From positions 1,364,001 to 1,428,000 of the forward strand of contig JBAJFG010000140.1 in assembly GCA_037903475.1 (NCBI GenBank): a stretch of 64,000 bases of DNA, given 5' to 3'. Numbering within the stretch: position 1 is the stretch's first letter; the number at the start of each line of letters is the position of its first letter. Below, in pieces: positions 58,201-64,000 of the stretch. This DNA comes from Ancylostoma caninum (taxonomy: Eukaryota > Nematoda > Chromadorea > Rhabditida > Ancylostomatidae). The position numbers and the translations under genes were made by a program. The notes beneath the pieces were generated by a model, which did not search any database, was not told where the DNA came from, and was given only the letters and a program-made list of their open reading frames with translations.

Positions 58201-61200
58201 AGCCTCTCGATTTCTTCTGGGCTTTCCTTCTCCAGATATTTCTCGAATTCTTCTGGAGTGTGCGGCTTCTCTTCGTACGTAGTTGTTACTGTCGTCACGG
58301 TTTCAGTCACTGTCGGGAACTCTTCATGAGTGACCTCCTCACGCGAGATCGCACTGACTGGTGATTCCGCTGCCTTCGGAGACTCACGCTCCACAGGCCT
58401 CTCGATTTCTTCTGGGCTTTCCTTCTCCAGATATTTCTCGAATTCTTCTGGAGTGTGCGGCTTCTCTTCGTACGTAGTTGTTACTGTCGTCACGGTCTCA
58501 GTCACTGTCGGGAACTCTTCATGGGTGATCTCCTCACGCGAGATCGCGCTGACTGGTGATTCTGCCGCCTTCGGAGACTCACGCTCCACAAGCCTCTCGA
58601 TTTCTTCTGGGCTTTCCTTCTCCAGATATTTCTCGAATTCTTCTGGAGTGTGCGGCTTCTCTTCGTACGTAGTTGTTACTGTCGTCACGGTTTCAGTCAC
58701 TGTCGGGAACTCTTCATGAGTGACCTCCTCACGCGAGATCGCACTGACTGGTGATTCCGCTGCCTTCGGAGACTCACGCTCCACAGGCCTCTCGATTTCT
58801 TCTGGGCTTTCCTTCTCCAGATATTTCTCGAATTCTTCTGGAGTGTGCGGCTTCTCTTCGTACGTAGTTGTTACTGTCGTCACGGTCTCAGTCACTGTTG
58901 GGAACTCTTCATGGGTGATCTCCTCACGCGAGATCGCGCTGACTGGTGATTCTGCCGCCTTCGGAGACTCACGCTCCACAAGCCTCTCGATTTCTTCTGG
59001 GCTTTCCTTCTCCAGATATTTCTCGAATTCTTCTGGAGTGTGCGGCTTCTCTTCGTACGTAGTTGTTACTGTCGTCACGGTTTCAGTCACTGTCGGGAAC
59101 TCTTCATGAGTGACCTCCTCACGCGAGATCGCACTGACTGGTGATTCCGCTGCCTTCGGAGACTCACGCTCCACAGGCCTCTCGATTTCTTCTGGGCTTT
59201 CCTTCTCCAGATATTTCTCGAATTCTTCTGGAGTGTGCGGCTTCTCTTCGTACGTAGTTGTTACTGTCGTCACGGTTTCAGTCACTGTTGGGAACTCTTC
59301 ATGGGTGATCTCCTCACGCGAGATCGCGCTGACTGGTGATTCTGCCGCCTTCGGAGACTCACGCTCCACAAGCCTCTCGATTTCTTCTGGGCTTTCCTTC
59401 TCCAGATATTTCTCGAATTCTTCTGGAGTGTGCGGCTTCTCTTCGTACGTAGTTGTTACTGTCGTCACGGTTTCAGTCACTGTCGGGAACTCTTCATGAG
59501 TGACCTCCTCACGCGAGATCGCACTGACTGGTGATTCCGCTGCCTTCGGAGACTCACGCTCCACACGCCTCTCGATTTCTTCTGGGCTTTCCTTCTCCAG
59601 ATATTTCTCGAATTCTTCTGGAGTGTGCGGCTTCTCTTCGTACGTTGTTGTTACTGTCGTCACAGTTTCAGTCACTGTTGGGAACTCTTCATGGGTGATC
59701 TCCTCACGTGAGATCGCGCTGACTGGTGATTCTACCGCCTTCGGAGACTCACGCTCCACACGTCTCTCGATTTCTTCTGGGCTTTCCTTCTCCAGATATT
59801 TCTCGAATTCTTCTGGAGTGTGCGGCTTCTCTTCGTACGTAGTTGTTACTGTCGTCACGGTTTCAGTCACTGTTGGGAACTCTTCATGGGTGATCTCCTC
59901 ACGCGAGATCGCGCTGACTGGTGATTCTACCGCCTTCGGAGACTCACGCTCCACACGCCTCTCGATTTCTTCTGGGCTTTCCTTCTCCAGATATTTCTCG
60001 AATTCTTCTGGAGTGTGCGGCTTCTCTTCGTACGTTGTTGTTACTGTCGTCACAGTTTCAGTCACTGTTGGGAACTCTTCATGGGTGATCTCCTCACGTG
60101 AGATCGCGCTGACTGGTGATTCTACCGCCTTCGGAGACTCACGCTCCACACGCCTCTCGATTTCTTCTGGGCTTTCCTTCTCCAGATATTTCTCGAATTC
60201 TTCTGGAGTGTGCGGCTTCTCTTCGTACGTAGTTGTTACTGTCGTCACGGTTTCAGTCACTGTTGGGAACTCTTCATGGGTGATCTCCTCACGCGAGATC
60301 GCGCTGACTGGTGATTCTACCGCCTTCGGAGACTCACGCTCCACACGCCTCTCGATTTCTTCTGGGCTTTCCTTCTCCATATTTCTCGAATTCTTCTGGA
60401 GTGTGCGGCTTCTCTTCGTACGTAGTTGTTACTGTCGTCACGGTTTCAGTCACTGTCGGGAACTCTTCATGAGTGACCTCCTCACGCGAGATCGCACTGA
60501 CTGGTGATTCTACCGCCTTCGGAGACTCACGCTCCACACGCCTCTCGATTTCTTCTGGGCTTTCCTTCTCCAGATATTTCTCGAATTCTTCTGGAGTGTG
60601 CGGCTTCTCTTCGTACGTAGTTGTTACTGTCGTCACGGTTTCAGTCACTGTCGGGAACTCTTCATGGGTGATCTCCTCACGCGAGATCGAGCTGACTGGT
60701 GATTTTGCCGCCTTCGGAGACTCACGCTCCACACGCCTCTCGAATTCTTCTGTTCCCTTTTCCAAGTACTTCGATATGTTCCTGGCTTCGATCCATGTGC
60801 GACGCTCGATGTCGCTGGGCGTTTCCGCAAGTTTGGAAGGCTCTTCCAACTTTAGGCTTCCCTTCACCCTCCTTTGTTAAAGCTTCGTAGGCAGCAGTGG
60901 CACCCATTGCTGCAAGTGCAACAGGAGCCACAACAGCTCCTCCGGCGATCATTGCTGCTTTTGTAGCAAAGCCGGCAAGCTTGTCGCCGAATGACGGACT
61001 TGTTGAATCCTTGCTCGGTGACTCCCATTCTTTTGTAACAGGTGCTCCCTCGGTTACAGCCCCTGGTAAGTCAAGAGTTGATGGGATGGCTGCAGCTTCC
61101 TCATCTCTCAGAGGTTCGCGACGCTCATGCATCAGAATGTCCTCAGGGGTTTCCGGCTTCTCTTCGTACGTAGTTGTTACTGTCGTCACGGTTTCAGTCA

Positions 61201-64000
61201 CTGTCGGGAACTCTTCATGGGTGATCTCCTCACGCGAGATCGAGCTGACTGGTGATTTTGCCGCCTTCGGAGACTCACGCTCCACACGCCTCTCGATTTC
61301 TTCTGGGCTTTCCTTCTCCAGATATTTCTCGAATTCTTCTGGAGTGTGCGGCTTCTCTTCGTACGTTGTTGTTACTGTCGTCACGGTTTCAGTCACTGTT
61401 GGGAACTCTTCATGGGTGATCTCCTCACGCGAGATCGCGCTGACTGGTGATTCTACCGCCTTCGGAGACTCACGCTCCACACGCCTCTCGATTTCTTCTG
61501 GGCTTTCCTTCTCCAGATATTTCTCGAATTCTTCTGGAGTGTGCGGCTGGCTTCTCTTCGTACGTAGTTGTTACTGTCGTCACGGTTTCAGTTACTGTCG
61601 AACTCTTCATGAGTGACCTCCTCACGCGAGATCGCACTGACTGGTGATTCCGCTGCCTTCGGAGACTCACGCTCCACACGCCTCTCGAATTCTTCTGGGC
61701 TTTCCTTTTCCAAGTACTTCGATATGTCTCCTGGGGCCTCGAATTCCATGCGACGCTCGATGTCGCTGGGCGTTTCCGCAAGTTTGGAAGGCTCTTCCAA
61801 ACCCTCAGGCTTCCCTTCACCCTCCTTTGTTAAAGCTTCGTAGGCAGCAGTGGCACCCATTGCTGCAAGTGCAACAGGAGCCACAACAGCTCCTCCGGCG
61901 ATCATTGCTGCTTTTGTAGCAAAGCCGGCAAGCTTGTCGCCGAATGACGGACTTGTTGAATCCTTGCTCGGTGACTCCCATTCTTTTGTAACAGGTGCCC
62001 CCTCGGTTACAGCCCCTGGTAAGTCAAGAGTTGATGGGATGGCTGCAGCTTCCTCATCTCTCAGAGGTTCGCGCGACGCTCATGCATCAGAATGTCCTCA
62101 GGGGTTTCCGGCTTCTCTTCGTACGTAGTTGTTACTGTCGTCACGGTTTCAGTCACTGTCGGGAACTCTTCATGGGTGATCTCCTCACGCGAGATCGCGC
62201 TGACTGGTGATTCTGCCGCCTTCGGAGACTCACGCTCCACAAGCCTCTCGATTTCTTCTGGGCTTTCCTTCTCCAGATATTTCTCGAATTCTTCTGGAGT
62301 GTGCGGCTTCTCTTCGTACGTAGTTGTTACTGTCGTCACGGTTTCAGTCACTGTTGGGAACTCTTCATGGGTGATCTCCTCACGCGAGATCGCGCTGACT
62401 GGTGATTCTACCGCCTTCGGAGACTCACGCTCCACACGCCTCTCGATTTCTTCTGGGCTTTCCTTCTCCAGATATTTCTCGAATTCTTCTGGAGTGTGCG
62501 GCTTCTCTTCGTACGTAGTTGTTACTGTCGTCACGGTTTCAGTCACTGTCGGGAACTCTTCATGAGTGACCTCCTCACGCGAGATCGCACTGACTGGTGA
62601 TTCCGCTGCCTTCGGAGACTCACGCTCCACACGCCTCTCGAATTCTTCTGGGCTTTCCTTTTCCAAGTACTTCGATATGTCTCCTGGGGCCTCGAATTCC
62701 ATGCGACGCTCGATGTCGCTGGGCGTTTCCGCAAGTTTGGAAGGCTCTTCCAAACCCTCAGGCTTCCCTTCACCCTCCTTTGTTAAAGCTTCGTAGGCAG
62801 CAGTGGCACCCATTGCTGCAAGTGCAACAGGAGCCACAACAGCTCCTCCGGCGATCATTGCTGCTTTTGTAGCAAAGCCGGCAAGCTTGTCGCCGAATGA
62901 CGGACTTGTTGAATCCTTGCTCGGTGACTCCCATTCTTTTGTAACAGGTGCCCCCTCGGTTACAGCCCCTGGTAAGTCAAGAGTTGATGGGATGGCTGCA
63001 GCTTCCTCATCTCTCAGAGGTTCGCGACGCTCATGCATCAGAATGTCCTCAGGGGTTTTCGGCTTCTCTTCGTACGTAGTTGTTACTGTCGTCACGGTTT
63101 CAGTCACTGTCGGGAACTCTTCATGGGTGATCTCCTCACGCGAGATCGCGCTGACTGGTGATTCTGCCGCCTTCGGAGACTCATGCTCCACAGGCCTCTC
63201 GATTTCTTCTGGGCTTTCCTTCTCCAGATATTTCTCGAATTCTTCTGGAGTGTACGGCTTCTCTTCGTACGTTGTTGTTACTGTCGTCACAGTTTCAGTC
63301 ACTGTTGGGAACTCTTCATGGGTGATCTCCTCACGTGAGATCGCGCTGACTGGTGATTCTGCCGCCTTCGGAGACTCACGCTCCACAGGCCTCTCGATTT
63401 CTTCTGGGCTTTCCTTCTCCAGATATTTCTCGAATTCTTCTGGAGTGTGCGGCTTCTGTTCGTACGTAGTTGTTACTGTCGTCACTGTTTCACTCACTGC
63501 AGGGAACTCCTCATGCGAGATCGCACTGACTGGTGATTCTACCGCCTTCGGAGACTCACGCTCCACAAGCCTCTCGATTTCTTCTGGGCTTTCCTTCTCC
63601 AGATATTTCTCGAATTCTTCTGGAGTGTGCGGCTTCTCTTCGTACGTAGTTGTTACTGTCGTCACGGTTTCAGTCACTGTCGGGAACTCTTCATGAGTGA
63701 CCTCCTCACGCGAGATCGCGCTGACTGGTGATTCTACCGCCTTCGGAGACTCACGCTCCACACGCCTCTCGATTTCTTCTGGGCTTTCCTTCTCCAGATA
63801 TTTCTCGAATTCTTCTGGAGTGTGCGGCTTCTCTTCGTACGTAGTTGTTACTGTCGTCACGGTTTCAGTCACTGTCGGGAACTCTTCATGAGTGACCTCC
63901 TCACGCGAGATCGCGCTGACTGGTGATTCTACCGCCTTCGGAGACTCACGCTCCACACGCCTCTCGATTTCTTCTGGGCTTTCCTTCTCCAGATATTTTT
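46214..64000 (-). CDS. unc-44: UNC-44/AO13-type giant ankyrin, C-terminal STEP-repeat tail (partial)
   Basis: 3' part of a giant neuronal ankyrin; the ankyrin, ZU5 and death domains would lie beyond the right edge. Large ankyrins link membrane proteins to the spectrin cortex in axons. In-window exons: a giant one from beyond 64000 to 50032, then 49360-49972, 49060-49269, 47431-47562, 47152-47313, 46214-46369; all join in phase. The giant exon encodes about 46 units of a 65-residue repeat (YLEKESPEEIERRVERESPK, SPVSAISREEITHEEFPTVT, ETVTTVTTTYEEKPHTPEEF) in blocks separated by seven hydrophobic cassettes (IAGGAVVAPVALAAMGATAA), then a non-repeat acidic part with HIIES..Y..xQEERPLSSPT repeats. 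C. elegans AO13 is described as STEP blocks separated by seven potential membrane segments, which fits. The last exon ends TVCRRHSPPRL. Indels break the frame between 60370 and 62080. Confidence 0.85.
46646..46826. mobile_element. MITE with TA target duplication, in unc-44 last intron
   Basis: Inverted ends CAGTCCTTGTCGAAAA (about 28 bp with 1-2 mismatches) and TA on both sides (46644-46645, 46827-46828). 181 bp, no coding capacity. Tc1/mariner-type by its target site. Confidence 0.8.
47620..48080 (+). pseudogene. GIY-YIG domain fragment of a retroelement (Penelope-like), decayed
   Basis: Plus-strand, opposite to unc-44 and inside its intron. One frame reads CKICPGGRRGYC, GAIYLISCKECGAEYI; after a frameshift at about 47800 it continues ETSRPLCIRIKKYLDGRNKH, TALGGHRLRYHN, with a stop (near 47973) before AFWTRARNSEMNRKEECLSI. 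The YLISCKECG..YIG-ET.RPL..RI..HL pattern is the GIY-YIG endonuclease of Penelope-like and related elements. The reverse transcriptase part is missing. Confidence 0.65.
48447..48519. repeat. Perfect 34-bp palindrome with 5-nt loop
   Basis: Arm 48447-48480 (starts CACTACCTACCGCAACACAG) is the exact reverse complement of 48486-48519; the loop is GCGAT. A T-tract precedes it. It lies in the unc-44 intron between 47562 and 49060. Confidence 0.9.
52863..53441 (-). repeat. STEP block 1 (3 units)
   Basis: Three 195-bp units between hydrophobic cassettes 1 and 2, numbered from the C-terminal side. Confidence 0.85.
53332..54843 (-). repeat. 756-bp tandem duplication (cassette plus two STEP units)
   Basis: 53332-54087 and 54088-54843 run parallel at an offset of 756 bp and are nearly identical by eye. 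The two cassettes share the private variant EAPGHIS (GDIS in cassettes 4, 6 and 7) and ILIHERR, supporting a recent duplication. Confidence 0.8.
54571..56903 (-). repeat. STEP block 3 (12 units) with a 975-bp higher-order repeat
   Basis: Units 54844-55818 and 55819-56793 form two copies of a five-unit (975-bp) higher-order repeat. They share private variants at the same place in each copy: GGAGACCCACGCTCC (55283, 56258) and GTCGTTACGG (about 55586, 56561). One visible difference is GGACTTTCC versus GGGCTTTCC near 56684. Confidence 0.85.
57277..60767 (-). repeat. STEP block 4 (18 units), largely 390-bp dimers
   Basis: 57550-59499 is five dimers of 390 bp in which EIERPVER and EIERLVER units alternate strictly. 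59500-60380 continues with EIERRVER units, again with a 390-bp rhythm (TACGTTGTTGTTACTGTCGT at 59641 and 60031). Confidence 0.85.
61143..62675 (-). repeat. STEP blocks 5 and 6 (3 units each) around cassette 6
   Basis: Two three-unit blocks. Cassettes 5, 6 and 7 are each 953 bp apart, where 951 bp (in frame) is expected; the extra 2 bp come from small indels described in the findings. Confidence 0.8.
63049..64000 (-). repeat. STEP block 7 (about 5 units, runs off the edge)
   Basis: Contains one in-frame shortened unit near 63480-63530 (SAISHEEFPAVSETVTT), lacking five residues of the usual SREEITHEEF segment and carrying private substitutions (PAVSE, YEQKP): the most diverged unit seen. Confidence 0.8.

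Noticed and set aside
52627..63891. Many plus-strand open frames (up to 335 codons) across the STEP array, all reading STGLSISSGLSFSRYFSNSS-like repeats
   Set aside because: They are antisense shadows of the repeat: the unit lacks codons that make stops on the other strand. Splice structure, C-terminal exons and similarity all support the minus strand.
52863..64000. CRISPR-like or satellite noncoding array
   Set aside because: The unit is 195 bp, contiguous without spacers and open over thousands of codons; it is a coding repeat in a eukaryote.

Overview
This is a nematode nuclear contig. The evidence is transthyretin-like (TTL) secreted proteins, a nematode-type secreted aspartic protease, an UNC-44-type giant ankyrin tail, short phased introns with TTTTCAG-like acceptors, and many short inverted-repeat DNA transposons. 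The gene families and the intron/transposon load suggest a clade V (strongylid, hookworm-like) parasite, but the species is an inference. I built gene models by hand from translated exons and splice phases. Exon borders are read by eye and may be off by a base or a few bases.

Layout. (1) 0.7-3.9 kb, minus: a complete 12-exon Cys-loop ligand-gated ion channel subunit (397 aa). (2) 5.5-16.8 kb, minus: three tandem TTL paralogues, each with three exons, identical intron phases and 142 codons. Inverted-repeat elements sit in and between them, and a decayed non-LTR reverse transcriptase lies between the first and second. Two of the genes share a promoter block (octamer plus TATA-like box at a fixed 64-bp spacing). 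(3) 17.4-20.1 kb: one unassigned coding exon, a tRNA-derived SINE copy, a foldback element and a mariner fragment. (4) 20.2-33.6 kb, plus: a nine-exon pepsin-family aspartic protease (430 aa), open throughout, in which both catalytic DTG motifs and the flap are altered. Its introns hold mariner, SINE, reverse transcriptase and TTAA-type elements. (5) 34.5-35.4 kb: an internally deleted mariner with intact ends. (6) 36.1-37.1 kb, minus: a small two-exon zinc-ribbon protein, head to head with (7) 37.6-43.2 kb, plus: CMTR2, the mRNA cap-2 2'-O-methyltransferase (21 exons, 701 aa), with one GC-AG intron. (8) 46.2-64.0 kb, minus, running off the right edge: the C-terminal tail of a giant neuronal UNC-44/AO13-type ankyrin. 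It has about 46 copies of a 65-codon Ser/Thr/Glu/Pro (STEP) repeat in blocks separated by seven hydrophobic cassettes, then six 3' coding exons.

The genes do not form an operon or a common pathway. The links seen are local: the TTL tandem array, and the shared intergenic space between the zinc-ribbon gene and CMTR2. The most unusual items are the non-canonical aspartic protease, the higher-order repeat structure of the 14-kb UNC-44 exon with a local cluster of frameshifting indels, the orphan channel with an unusual M2 entrance, and several families of short terminal-inverted-repeat elements.
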